Source: a virus. From it: DNA of 20,248 nucleotides. Numbering within the stretch: the stretch's first letter is position 1; each line of letters opens with the position of its first letter. This document shows positions 3,830-11,828 of the stretch, piece after piece. The stretch lies in IMG/VR virus record IMGVR_UViG_3300034044_000038, positions 1 through 20,248 of that record, one strand, 5' to 3'. The notes beneath the pieces were generated by a model, which searched no databases, was not told the DNA's origin, and worked only from the letters and a program-made list of their open reading frames with translations. The translations under genes were made by a program, and so were the position numbers.

Positions 3830-5353
3830 ATGGCTCAAGACAGTAATAATAATATAGAGGTTTTATTAAAGAAAGGTAAAGTAAAAAAAACTTTAGATAA
3901 GAATGATTATTTTATCCTTCAATCCTGGAATGATCGAAATGGAGGTTATAAAGATAAAATTGAAGAATATGCTATAAAAGCTTCCGATGTAGCAAGTACA
4001 CCTACTGTTGATACAAACACTTGGGATATGAGCAATGTTGCTTTTATAGATGGTATCAACGGTGATGATTCAAATGGTGTTTTAGGAGATGGCAACAAAC
4101 CTTTTAAAACAATTTCTAAAGGTTTAGAGTTTTCTGATAAAATAATTGTTAAATCTGATATTTTAATTTCTGATTATGTTAGGATTAGAGATAGGGTTGT
4201 TGATATTTGGTTTATGCCGAATACAAAAAGTTATAATTTAACTTTTAGAACAGAAGGTAGTGTATCTACTTTAAACTTATACAATTCAGGAAATGTTATT
4301 CATACAAATACTACTTTTTATAGTGTAGCAAATATAGGTTATTTAAATGTAACAGGGAGTGGTGATTTTGTAAATTTTCAAGGTATTTTAAGTTATTCGC
4401 TAAAAACTTGGTATGTGCATTTTGTTTTTAATAAGATGTATGATACAAGCTTGAATAGTGGTCATGTGTTATTTGCTTCTACAAATTCTGATTTTTATAT
4501 AGAAGGGGTTTCTATAAAAAGAGATGTAAGAAATAGTTCAGAAGCAATTTTTAATATTAGATCTAATGCTAAAGTAAGAGTTAATATAGAAGAAAAGATT
4601 CAAAGTAATGTAAGAATTTTTTATTTTAGAAATCAAAGTTCTAGTCTTTATACAGGTGAAACAAAAATAACAGTCCCTGAAATATCAGTTGTTGAAAGTT
4701 CTTATTATTATGTATTATCTGCTGCTATTGAAATACAGCAAGTTTCTTCGGGGTCTATCGAGTTTAATATTGATAAAATAAATAGAAGTAAGTTTAGTAA
4801 CCCTATAAATGATGGATTAATTTCAATGTACTTGATAGGTTATGTAGGAGATTGTAAAATTGATTTTAATAACACATATTTTAAAGATTTTAATAATTCT
4901 TTATTGTTTAATGTTAATTATTACAATATTGCATATTTTTTAAACTTTAATAACTGTCATTTTGATTTATTAGCTAATGTTAAATTTTGGAACGGGTTAA
5001 GTCCATCTTCTAATCAAGGTACACAAACTACAACGATAAGATTTGAAAATTGTTTTTTTGAACTAGACAAAACTTATTTTTCATTTGAAAATAGTTCTTA
5101 TTATTACTTTACAAATTGTAAAATTAAAGGAGATAACCCTATTGTATTTGAATTAAGTACCGGAGCTAATACTGCTGAATTATTCTTATATAATACAGTT
5201 ATAGAAAATACAAATAGCACTAACATGATTTCTAATTACGATTCTACTAAACATTCTGTAGGATTTCATGCAGTTATAGGAAGTTTACCACTAAATGCTG
5301 GAGTAGTTGATGATTTTGGTGGATATGTTAATAATACAAAAGTAAAAATATGA
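3830..5353 (+). CDS. Tail spike / tail fibre with beta-helix fold
   Basis: 507 residues. After a short N-terminal attachment-like region (1-65), residues 70-100 carry VAFIDGINGDDSNGVLGDG followed by KPFKTI. This is the entry motif that commonly precedes the right-handed parallel beta-helix in phage tail spikes. The remaining 400 residues are strand-rich, with repeated N, S, F and Y and short turns (for example FNNCHFDL and FTNCKIKG), as expected for stacked beta-helix rungs. There is no signal peptide. It probably recognises, and may degrade, the host surface polysaccharide; catalytic residues cannot be assigned by eye. The TGA stop overlaps the next ATG (ATGA), indicating translational coupling. 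The 17-bp promoter-like element lies immediately upstream. Confidence 0.85.
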   Translation: MAQDSNNNIEVLLKKGKVKKTLDKNDYFILQSWNDRNGGYKDKIEEYAIKASDVASTPTVDTNTWDMSNVAFIDGINGDDSNGVLGDGNKPFKTISKGLEFSDKIIVKSDILISDYVRIRDRVVDIWFMPNTKSYNLTFRTEGSVSTLNLYNSGNVIHTNTTFYSVANIGYLNVTGSGDFVNFQGILSYSLKTWYVHFVFNKMYDTSLNSGHVLFASTNSDFYIEGVSIKRDVRNSSEAIFNIRSNAKVRVNIEEKIQSNVRIFYFRNQSSSLYTGETKITVPEISVVESSYYYVLSAAIEIQQVSSGSIEFNIDKINRSKFSNPINDGLISMYLIGYVGDCKIDFNNTYFKDFNNSLLFNVNYYNIAYFLNFNNCHFDLLANVKFWNGLSPSSNQGTQTTTIRFENCFFELDKTYFSFENSSYYYFTNCKIKGDNPIVFELSTGANTAELFLYNTVIENTNSTNMISNYDSTKHSVGFHAVIGSLPLNAGVVDDFGGYVNNTKVKI

Positions 5354-5679
5354 TATATATAAGCGTAAATAAGGCTACAAATTCTGAACATTTTTTTATA
5401 AATGGAATAACAGAAGATGGTACAACAGTAGCTAGTGAAAATTTTATTGATGAAATAAAAGATCTTACAATTAAAAATTCTTTAATTTCTTTCATTGATA
5501 ATTACATTAATGATAAAAATATTGTTATTACAAATTATGATGGAGAGTTAGATTTAGATTTATTTGTAAATAAAGTAGTAAATGATAATGGTGACACCCC
5601 TATTCAATTAGATTATTTAAATATGAAAACTGAGGTTGATGCTTTAATTAATTTTATAAAACAATTTAATATATTATAA
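5350..5679 (+). CDS. Unknown protein coupled to the tail spike
   Basis: 109 residues, starting in an ATGA overlap with the tail spike stop. It is acidic, with a strand-rich first part (IYISVNKATNSEHFFINGIT) and a helical C-terminal part (MKTEVDALINFIKQFNIL). It has no membrane span or signal. Tight coupling with the spike suggests a small structural partner or folding helper, but nothing in the sequence proves it. Confidence 0.85.
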   Translation: MIYISVNKATNSEHFFINGITEDGTTVASENFIDEIKDLTIKNSLISFIDNYINDKNIVITNYDGELDLDLFVNKVVNDNGDTPIQLDYLNMKTEVDALINFIKQFNIL

Positions 5680-5680
5680 T

Positions 5681-6349
5681 ATGGGTTTAGGAAATAATTC
5701 AATGGGTGCAAATTCTGGAAATAGAGGAAGTAATTTCAACTATGAGTTTAGATCTTTACAATTGCTATCTCAGATTGTCAATAATGTATCTGGATCAGTT
5801 GGAGGAGCAGCAACAGAAGCAACTTTACAAAGTGTTTTAAATACATTAAATTCAAATAAGGATGTTGAAATATTGCTTATAAAAGATACTGGAAATTCTG
5901 ATAAGATTGTTCAACAAATAAAAAAATATGATCAGGGTACTGGAACTTGGAATACTACGTATGAAGAAGCTGATGGCACTCCGTATATTCCAGTTGGTCC
6001 TTTAGTTTATTTAGATATATCTTCAATATTAAATTTATTATTAAATGAATTATTAACTTTAAACAGTAAAGATTTTTCTACAGAAAGTACTTTATCAACT
6101 GTAGCTACTCCCGTTGTTAATATACCAGTTAATGTAATTAGATCTACAACTGCTGGGGCAAATACTATAGGAGCTGGTAAGAGAAGAATCTCTTTTTTCA
6201 ATGCTGGAAATGCTGATACAAATGTTGGTGGTTCTATTTTAAAAGCTGGAGAAGTAATTAGTTTTTCAGCTGATGGGTTAAGAGATAGTTTATCATCAGT
6301 ATCTTATGATTCTTTAACAAGTGAATTATTAATAACAACTGTAGGATAA
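5681..6349 (+). CDS. Probable virion/tail structural protein
   Basis: 222 residues. A Gly/Asn/Ser-rich N terminus (MGLGNNSMGANSGNRGSN) is followed by a helix (residues about 24-56, with ATEATLQSVLNTLNS), a small domain, and a C-terminal strand-rich domain of about 65 residues (RRISFFNAGNADTNVGGSIL to the end). The last part resembles compact beta domains at the ends of phage tail or decoration proteins. The TAA stop overlaps the next ATG by one base. There is no signal peptide. The tail assignment rests on composition and context. The minus-strand frame at 6007-6201 is a shadow. Confidence 0.85.
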   Translation: MGLGNNSMGANSGNRGSNFNYEFRSLQLLSQIVNNVSGSVGGAATEATLQSVLNTLNSNKDVEILLIKDTGNSDKIVQQIKKYDQGTGTWNTTYEEADGTPYIPVGPLVYLDISSILNLLLNELLTLNSKDFSTESTLSTVATPVVNIPVNVIRSTTAGANTIGAGKRRISFFNAGNADTNVGGSILKAGEVISFSADGLRDSLSSVSYDSLTSELLITTVG

Positions 6350-7344
6350 TGGATATATATAGATTATTACCTAAAGACCAATATGATGCTGCAATTAATG
6401 CAAATTCTCCTTCTGCAACAAATGCTTTTGCTACAATTTTAGACCTATCTGGAATTACTAATATTTATAATAATGATGGAACAATAGGTTCTACTAGATC
6501 TGTTGGAATAACTGATAGTTTAAAATTTGGTTCAGACTTATTAGTTTTAGATGAAATTAATAGAAGAGTTGGTATTAATAAATCTGTACCAACAGCAGGT
6601 TTTCATGTATTATCTATAAATGAATTTGGTTCATATTTTGATGGATATAGCACATCACCATCAGAGTATATCATGAAATTAAGGAATTTTGATGGCACTA
6701 ACTATACAGAATTAAATAGATTTAGAAATAATGGTAAAGTTGAGTTATGTTTGAACAATCCAAATTTATCAGTAGGAAATGCTTATAATAACACTATTAT
6801 AAATAGCAATAGTATAACAAGTAACGCTTTAAATGGGGGTAATGGTGCAAATGGAGTAGGCTTTGTAGCTAAAAATAATGCTAATTCAAATAATGTACAA
6901 ATAGGATTTTATTCTAATAAATTTGGAAGAAGCTATATTAGCAGTACTCATGATATTATATTCACAAATTGGGTTGGAAATGATTTAGGTTCTTTTACTA
7001 ATGGTGCAGAAGCAATGAGAATAGGCAATAATACAATGCAAGGTGTTTCAATCGGAACAAATAACACATCATTACAGAAGTTCTTAGTTAGAGGAAGTGG
7101 AAATTCAAATTCTACAATTTTAGCAAGATTTCAAGCTTTAGCAGGAAATGATTTAATCACTTTCTATAATGGAGGAAGTATTAGTATTGGAGCTACATTA
7201 TCAGCAAATCAATCTTTATTAGAAGTTAATGGAGATGTAGAAATAGTAGATTCAACTAAAGGCTTTATAGTTCATGATAGAAATGATGGGAATAGGTATC
7301 GTATATTCACAACTAATGGTATATTAAATACTGAAATAGCATAA
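6349..7344 (+). CDS. Tail fibre protein with repeated G-I-G type motifs
   Basis: 331 residues. Three segments share a pattern of hydrophobic-Gly-Ile followed ten or so residues later by L-x-V-x-G: RRVGINKSVPTAGFHVLS near residue 80, VSIGTNNTSLQKFLVRGSGN near 245, and ISIGATLSANQSLLEVNGD near 280. This pattern is common in trimeric phage tail fibres. The protein is rich in Asn, Gly and Ser, lacks charged helices and ends in a small strand domain (GFIVHDRNDGNRYRIFTTNG). No endosialidase-type chaperone with its catalytic dyad is visible. The likely role is adsorption. Its ATG overlaps the previous stop by one base. Confidence 0.85.
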   Translation: MDIYRLLPKDQYDAAINANSPSATNAFATILDLSGITNIYNNDGTIGSTRSVGITDSLKFGSDLLVLDEINRRVGINKSVPTAGFHVLSINEFGSYFDGYSTSPSEYIMKLRNFDGTNYTELNRFRNNGKVELCLNNPNLSVGNAYNNTIINSNSITSNALNGGNGANGVGFVAKNNANSNNVQIGFYSNKFGRSYISSTHDIIFTNWVGNDLGSFTNGAEAMRIGNNTMQGVSIGTNNTSLQKFLVRGSGNSNSTILARFQALAGNDLITFYNGGSISIGATLSANQSLLEVNGDVEIVDSTKGFIVHDRNDGNRYRIFTTNGILNTEIA

Positions 7345-7362
7345 TTAAAAAAAATAAAAAAC

Positions 7363-7746
7363 ATGGCAATTCAAGTAAATGTTCAAACAAATAAAGATGG
7401 TTTAATAATACCATCAGGATTAATAATAGTATATAACACTCATTTTCCAACAGGAACGCCTCAAGCAGATGAAAATGGCAATTTTAATGGGGTTATAAAA
7501 GCTAAAGTCACAGCTGATTTAATACCATTTACAAACAAGGCTGTTTATCAATCGAGTTTGGGTAAAAATAGTTTAGGCTATGTAGATGAAGTTCCAACTT
7601 ATTATGAAAGAGAATTAACAGCAGATGATTATATAGCTCTTTCAGGCACAAATGCTTTTTTAACAGTAAGTACATGGATTAAAGAATTTATTGAAACTAA
7701 AGTAGGTGCTGGAAATACTTCAATAGTTGATTTAACTATAATTTAA
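7363..7746 (+). CDS. Small structural protein of the tail block, function unknown
   Basis: 127 residues after an A-rich leader (AATTAAAAAAAATAAAAAAC). It begins with strands (MAIQVNVQTNKDGLIIPSGL) and contains a helix (STWIKEFIETKVG) before a hydrophobic end. It has no signal or membrane segment. Small proteins of this type sit among fibre genes in Bacteroidetes phages, but I cannot name the family. It lies ten bases before the next gene. Confidence 0.85.
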   Translation: MAIQVNVQTNKDGLIIPSGLIIVYNTHFPTGTPQADENGNFNGVIKAKVTADLIPFTNKAVYQSSLGKNSLGYVDEVPTYYERELTADDYIALSGTNAFLTVSTWIKEFIETKVGAGNTSIVDLTII

Positions 7747-7756
7747 TTAAATAATT

Positions 7757-8281
7757 ATGGGAAATAGAATACATTTAACAACAGATGATATTGGAGTTAG
7801 TGTTGCAGAAAATAAGTGGCAACCAACAGCAATAATATTAGGTTCTTGTGAAGTCAACGGAGCTACAAAAGCATTATCTTTAGGAGCTGGTATTTATATA
7901 CGGTTTGACCCTAGTTCCGATGATGAAATTTTATTTAATGTTGCATTATTTAGAAATGGCTTAGTTTATGACGGAAGTAATATTAATGTTGAAATAGATT
8001 GGATGAAATATGGTTCTACTGGAGGAACTGTATTATGGGAATTAGATTATGCTTTTGTTTCTATTGGAGAAAATGCTTACAGTAAACAAGATGGAACAAT
8101 AACTAAAACTGTAGATGTTTCAGCATTGGGCAATCAAGTTTTAACTACAACGTCATTAGGAGCAATTTCTGGAGTTGCTGGGGCTAAAATATTAATTCTA
8201 ACATTAAGGAGAAATTCAACAGGAGTTGGTTCAGACACATATAGTGGAGATGCAGAAGTTTACGGATTTAATATTTATTAA
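7757..8281 (+). CDS. Probable beta-sandwich virion protein
   Basis: 174 residues, almost entirely beta-rich. It begins MGNRIHLTTDDIGVSVAENK and ends with LILTLRRNSTGVGSDTYSGD then AEVYGFNIY. I recognise this ending, L-x-L-x-R, a G/S/D loop and then E-x-Y-G-x-x-I-x-Y, from phage structural proteins with a jelly-roll fold. Such domains commonly decorate fibres or capsids and bind receptors or glycans. Binding is not shown here. It belongs to the co-directional tail block, seven bases before the next gene. Confidence 0.85.
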   Translation: MGNRIHLTTDDIGVSVAENKWQPTAIILGSCEVNGATKALSLGAGIYIRFDPSSDDEILFNVALFRNGLVYDGSNINVEIDWMKYGSTGGTVLWELDYAFVSIGENAYSKQDGTITKTVDVSALGNQVLTTTSLGAISGVAGAKILILTLRRNSTGVGSDTYSGDAEVYGFNIY

Positions 8282-8287
8282 AAAATT

Positions 8288-8890
8288 ATGGCAACAATAG
8301 TACAATTATATAGAAAATACGGTAGCCCTAAAATTGCTATTGATTTTTTAAAAGCAAGAGCTTTAGCAAAAATTGAAATGGTTAATAAAGGAGGATGGAA
8401 TAATTTAACAGATGAAGAAAAAGATTACATCATACTTTTTTATTTAAAAGATCCTTCTATTGATGAAGCGACTAATAATACAAATAAAGTTACTTATTTG
8501 ATGGGAAAAGGAATGTCTTATAATGAAGCTATAGATTATTTGACAACAGCTTATTCTAAGTTTCACTCAAAAGAAAGAGATTCAACTTATAAAAGAGCTA
8601 CTTCTGTAGATACAACTAATTTATTAGCAAAATATTTAACAACTGAAGATATGGCTTCATTTTTAGATATTACTAAAATGATGATTGATAAATATAAAGA
8701 TGAAGGAATAACGGGAACTGAATATAGTGTTGTTGGAGAAGGGTTAACTGATTTTATAAACAGTACACCTGGAACATCTTTTGAAAATTTAGGATTAGCT
8801 AGTCAAGGTTATGTTTTAAAAACAGGAACTATTGATGACTTAAAAAATGGATTAATAGATATTTTAATTAACGGTAATTATGCAAAATAA
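8288..8890 (+). CDS. Helical tail-block protein, unknown function
   Basis: 200 residues, mainly helical (for example SPKIAIDFLKARALAKIEMV and FLDITKMMIDKYKDEG), soluble, with no signal peptide. It has no motif I can name. The stop overlaps the next start by one base (TAATG), so the two are translationally coupled. Its position between beta-rich fibre genes and the lysis group suggests a tail or adsorption-apparatus role, by context only. Confidence 0.85.
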   Translation: MATIVQLYRKYGSPKIAIDFLKARALAKIEMVNKGGWNNLTDEEKDYIILFYLKDPSIDEATNNTNKVTYLMGKGMSYNEAIDYLTTAYSKFHSKERDSTYKRATSVDTTNLLAKYLTTEDMASFLDITKMMIDKYKDEGITGTEYSVVGEGLTDFINSTPGTSFENLGLASQGYVLKTGTIDDLKNGLIDILINGNYAK

Positions 8891-9144
8891 TGGGATTATT
8901 TACACCAGATGAAATAGTATATAACTTTGGAAAGTTAGTAGGAAATGTTATACAAATAGATAATGTTAATTATACTATAAGCTATGTTAAGCTAGAGAAA
9001 ATGTCAAGACAGCTTTCTGTTGAAACAACAAGTGGAGACATTATACCTTTAAATCAAGATGAATTTTATGAATTTCCAAACTTAACATATACACCTTTTA
9101 AAGTACCTACAAAACCAAAACCAAAAAAAAGAAAAAAGCAATAA
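8890..9144 (+). CDS. Small basic-tailed protein, unknown function
   Basis: 84 residues. A compact strand-rich domain (IQIDNVNYTISYVKLEKMSR and so on) is followed by a Pro/Lys-rich basic tail, PTKPKPKKRKKQ. The strand pattern could be a small barrel such as an SH3-like fold, but this is a guess. It is the last gene of the first tail block. A 64-base gap with a promoter-like element follows, and no terminator hairpin is seen. Confidence 0.8.
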   Translation: MGLFTPDEIVYNFGKLVGNVIQIDNVNYTISYVKLEKMSRQLSVETTSGDIIPLNQDEFYEFPNLTYTPFKVPTKPKPKKRKKQ

Positions 9145-9172
9145 TAAAATAATTATATTTTTAAAGATATAA

Positions 9173-9189
9173 TTTGTATATTATATATA
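9173..9189 (+). promoter_or_regulatory. Exact 17-bp promoter-like element before the lysis group
   Basis: TTTGTATATTATATATA, identical to 3797-3813, ends 19 bases before the ATG at 9209. TTAAAGATATAA precedes it. No terminator separates it from the upstream genes, so it may give an internal boost to transcription. Confidence 0.6.
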
Positions 9190-9208
9190 ACAAACCAAAT
9201 TAAATAAA

Positions 9209-9526
9209 ATGACAATTTTTAAAGATAAAATAACAGATATTAGCTGGCTAAATGAAGAAGGAAATAATATTCAATATTCTTTTTCAGATTTAGCAATATT
9301 ATGTTTAAATAGTAAGCCTGAAAAAGGAGGCTATTCTATTATAGAAATGGCTGAAAGACTTTCTATAATTGATAAATTAAAAGAGTGTAAAGAAAAAGAA
9401 ACTGTAGAGCTTGAAGCAAAAGAAGTTTTAAAATTACAAGAAGTAGTTAAATTTATGTCAGATAAATGGCAAATAATGCATAAAGACATTGTCGAATTTG
9501 ATAGTTATATAATGAATTTAAAATAA
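9209..9526 (+). CDS. Unknown 105-residue protein
   Basis: Starts 19 bases after the promoter-like element, and its TAA is followed directly by the ATG of the patatin gene with no gap. It is soluble, with a strand-rich first 30 residues and a long charged helix after that (MAERLSIIDKLKECKEKETV to KFMSDKWQIM). There is no signal peptide. The direct abutment suggests co-expression with the phospholipase. Function is unknown. Confidence 0.85.
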   Translation: MTIFKDKITDISWLNEEGNNIQYSFSDLAILCLNSKPEKGGYSIIEMAERLSIIDKLKECKEKETVELEAKEVLKLQEVVKFMSDKWQIMHKDIVEFDSYIMNLK

Positions 9527-10342
9527 ATGATAAAAGGATTAGTAATATCAGGAGGAGGCTGTAAAGGAGCTTTTGCAGCAGGTATTTTGTATAAGAATAA
9601 AAAAGAATATGATAAATATTATGGGACTAGTACAGGTTCTTTAAATGTATTATTAGCTGCTGTTGGTAAATATGAAGAACTAAAAGAAAATTTTATAGTA
9701 AATAATGAAGACATATATGATATAAACCCTTTTAATAAAAAAAATAAATTATCATTATTTAAAGCTTTTATTAGATTTATAAAAAGAAAAAAAACAATAG
9801 CTACAACAAACAAACTTTTAAAAAAAATAAGAGAGCTTTATACTGAAGATGACCATAATAGATTAGAAGAAAAAGAAATCATAGTTACAGTTACTAACTT
9901 AACAACAAGAAATGTTGAATATAAATCGTCAAGCTCTTATTCTTGGGAAGATTTTACATATTGGGTTTGGGTTTCAACATTAGCATATCCTTATGCAGAA
10001 ACTGTGTTTATAAATGGTTATGAATATGGTGATGGAGGTTTTAGTGTTAATTTACCAATAAAGATAGCATCTGAAGATTGTGAAGAAATTGACACTATTG
10101 TCTTAGTTCCTGAAAAACAAAATGAAAACTTTGAAAATCAATCTATATTAAATGGTATTACAAGTATTGTACATTTATTACTTGCCACAAGTATGAATAA
10201 AGATATATCAAATGGTAAAAAAATAAGAAAAAGTAAAATCAATTGGCATTTTACACCTTATACATTAACAGCTTTATCAATGTATTTTGATAAAAAACAA
10301 ATGACTGAATGGTTTAATTTAGGTAAAACAGTAAAATTATAA
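9527..10342 (+). CDS. Patatin-like phospholipase
   Basis: 271 residues with the full set of patatin signatures. The glycine-rich oxyanion loop is SGGGCKGAF (residues 8-16). The nucleophile elbow is GTSTG (33-37), with Ser35 as the predicted nucleophile. The second half of the dyad is DGG (169-171), with Asp169 as the predicted partner. Patatins hydrolyse acyl chains from phospholipids. The N-terminal beta-alpha core looks complete, so it should be active. There is no signal peptide, so it would act inside the cell unless released by a holin. It lies just upstream of a membrane coiled-coil protein and a two-span holin-like protein, with which it overlaps or abuts, suggesting a role in membrane breakdown at lysis. 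It could instead act in entry as a virion enzyme. It is a less usual phage gene. Confidence 0.9.
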   Translation: MIKGLVISGGGCKGAFAAGILYKNKKEYDKYYGTSTGSLNVLLAAVGKYEELKENFIVNNEDIYDINPFNKKNKLSLFKAFIRFIKRKKTIATTNKLLKKIRELYTEDDHNRLEEKEIIVTVTNLTTRNVEYKSSSSYSWEDFTYWVWVSTLAYPYAETVFINGYEYGDGGFSVNLPIKIASEDCEEIDTIVLVPEKQNENFENQSILNGITSIVHLLLATSMNKDISNGKKIRKSKINWHFTPYTLTALSMYFDKKQMTEWFNLGKTVKL

Positions 10343-10623
10343 TGGACACACAAATAACAATAGCAACAATAGGAGGTCTTTTAGGAATTACTTTTGGAAT
10401 ATGGTCTTGGTTAAAGTCTAGAGATAAAGAAAGAAGTGAAAAAGATAAAGAAGCAACAGAAGTTAAAATAAAATTAGACATTTATAAAGCAGAACTTGAA
10501 GATTTAAAAAAAAGAGTTGATAATTTAGATATAAAAGTAATGCAAAAAATAGAAGATTTATCTAATAAAATTGATAAATTAATGCTTACAATAATTAATA
10601 AAATTGAAAATCATGATAAATAA
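10342..10623 (+). CDS. Membrane-anchored coiled-coil protein (spanin- or holin-accessory-like)
   Basis: 93 residues. One hydrophobic span lies at about residues 5-24 (TIATIGGLLGITFGIWSW). A long charged helix with heptad-like hydrophobics runs to the end (IYKAELEDLKKRVDNLDIKV and onward). A short N terminus, one span and a coiled coil fit an inner-membrane spanin or an accessory holin. No outer-membrane spanin with a lipobox is seen nearby. The ATG overlaps the patatin stop by one base. Confidence 0.8.
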   Translation: MDTQITIATIGGLLGITFGIWSWLKSRDKERSEKDKEATEVKIKLDIYKAELEDLKKRVDNLDIKVMQKIEDLSNKIDKLMLTIINKIENHDK

Positions 10624-10876
10624 TTTAATTAAAAGTTTTAAAAATTTTCTTTCTAAAATAATTAGAAGAGATACAAATGAATCTTCAAAAAGATTTATTG
10701 CATTATGGACAATGTCTTTATTAACTTATGCTGTTTTGAGATATACAAAACATGATAATGTAGTGTCTATTATATCAGCATTAGCAACATTTATATTAGC
10801 TTTATTAGGTGTTGCTGTATGGGAACAAGTAGAATTAAATTCAAATAAAAATAAAAAAGAAGATGAGCTTGAATAA
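10613..10876 (+). CDS. Two-span holin-like membrane protein
   Basis: 87 residues from the ATG at 10613; a TTG at 10604 in frame is possible but less likely. It has a basic N terminus (KSFKNFLSKIIRRD), two hydrophobic spans at about 28-45 and 49-70, and a short acidic/basic tail. Size and topology are those of a class II-type holin, which forms the membrane hole that releases endolysin. It overlaps its neighbours on both sides (11 and 14 bases), so it belongs to the same translational unit. Holin identity is inferred from topology and context. Confidence 0.75.
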   Translation: MINNLIKSFKNFLSKIIRRDTNESSKRFIALWTMSLLTYAVLRYTKHDNVVSIISALATFILALLGVAVWEQVELNSNKNKKEDELE

Positions 10877-11399
10877 ATTAAAAACAGTAGCTATTAATAT
10901 AGCAAATACAGGTTCTCCTGAGGAGAAGAATGATTTAGCTATGATATTAATTGAAGCATTGAAAAATTATGGTAAGGGGGGTATAATAACAGATCCTGAT
11001 ATTGCTAAAAATTTTGTAAATGAAGAACAAATATCAAATACTGTAGTAACAAAAAACTCAAAAAGGAGTAGGTATGTATCTGGAAACAAGTATGGAACTT
11101 CAAGAATAAAAGAAATTGAATATTACACACAATTTGTAACATCACAACATAATATTTTACCAGATATTATGCAGACTTATTTTGAGATATTTTCAATTTT
11201 AGATCCTATTTCATATTTAGACACAACACCCTATAAAGATTTTTATATGAAAAGAGCTTCTCTAATTGATATATCAAATTCAACAGGTTCTCCTTTTGAA
11301 GGAGTAACAGGAAATCCAAATTATTTATATATAAGTCCTTTTAAAACAGATCCTAATTCTTATATATATAATGCTCCTATTGGAGATTTGACTATATAA
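10863..11399 (+). CDS. Unknown protein at the end of the lysis group
   Basis: 178 residues, overlapping the holin-like gene by 14 bases. The N-terminal 45 residues are helical, followed by a basic linker (VTKNSKRSRYVSGNKYG) and a Tyr/Pro/Asp-rich C-terminal half (ILDPISYLDTTPYKDFYMKR and so on). It has no signal peptide, no membrane span and no motif I recognise. It is the last gene before a strong terminator. It may be structural rather than lytic. Confidence 0.8.
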   Translation: MSLNKLKTVAINIANTGSPEEKNDLAMILIEALKNYGKGGIITDPDIAKNFVNEEQISNTVVTKNSKRSRYVSGNKYGTSRIKEIEYYTQFVTSQHNILPDIMQTYFEIFSILDPISYLDTTPYKDFYMKRASLIDISNSTGSPFEGVTGNPNYLYISPFKTDPNSYIYNAPIGDLTI

Positions 11400-11423
11400 T
11401 AATCATAACGTTGGTTAAAAATT

Positions 11424-11449
11424 AAGCAGGGTAATTCCTGCTTTTTTTT
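11424..11449 (+). terminator. Intrinsic terminator ending the lysis group
   Basis: AAGCAGG (11424-11430) and CCTGCTT (11437-11443) form a seven-base-pair stem around the loop GTAATT. Six T (11444-11449) follow the stem. It begins 24 bases after the TAA at 11399 and separates the lysis group from the packaging operon. Confidence 0.9.
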
Positions 11450-11457
11450 ATTAAAAC

Positions 11458-11486
11458 TTGTAAAGTTTAAAAATTTTTTATATTTT
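11458..11486 (+). promoter_or_regulatory. Possible Bacteroidetes-type promoter of the packaging operon
   Basis: TTG at 11458-11460 and TATATTTT at 11479-11486, 18 bases apart, loosely fit the Bacteroidetes pattern TTTG / TAnnTTTG. They lie between a terminator and the ATG at 11529. A promoter is expected here because of the terminator. In such AT-rich DNA the match itself is weak evidence. Confidence 0.35.
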
Positions 11487-11528
11487 TACACAAATTAAGT
11501 TTAATTAATTATTAAAATAACAAAAATT

Positions 11529-11828
11529 ATGAAAAAAAGTAAACAAGATTTTTCTTCATTATCTGAAGAAGAAATTGAAGAAATGGTAAAAACTAGAGAC
11601 CTTCAAAAAAAAGAAATGTTTAATTTTTATAAAGAGGAGATTCCTTTTTTAAAAAAAATGTTTGAATATGAAGAACTAATGATGAAAATTGAAGCTGTTA
11701 AATTAGAAAAATTAAAAATAATGATAGGACAAGCTCAATTAATGAATGGACCTAAAAAAGGTAGTGATAATGACATTGATGTAAAAGAAGAAAATGTAGA
11801 ACCAAAAGAAAATAAAAAAAATGAATAG
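11529..11828 (+). CDS. Small helical protein, first gene of the packaging operon
   Basis: 99 residues. It is almost all helical, with charged heptad-like stretches (LSEEEIEEMVKTRDLQKKEM, FNFYKEEIPFLKKMFEYEEL), followed by an acidic/lysine-rich disordered tail (DNDIDVKEENVEPKENKKNE). No signal or membrane span. I have seen similar short helical proteins near packaging genes in Bacteroidetes phages, but no function is known. It overlaps the amidase gene by eight bases. Confidence 0.85.
   Translation: MKKSKQDFSSLSEEEIEEMVKTRDLQKKEMFNFYKEEIPFLKKMFEYEELMMKIEAVKLEKLKIMIGQAQLMNGPKKGSDNDIDVKEENVEPKENKKNE

Noticed and set aside
6007-6201. Minus-strand frame inside the gene at 5681-6349
   Set aside because: Shadow of a well-supported gene in a one-directional operon.
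9619-9813. Minus-strand frame inside the patatin gene
   Set aside because: Shadow of the patatin gene, whose motifs are intact.
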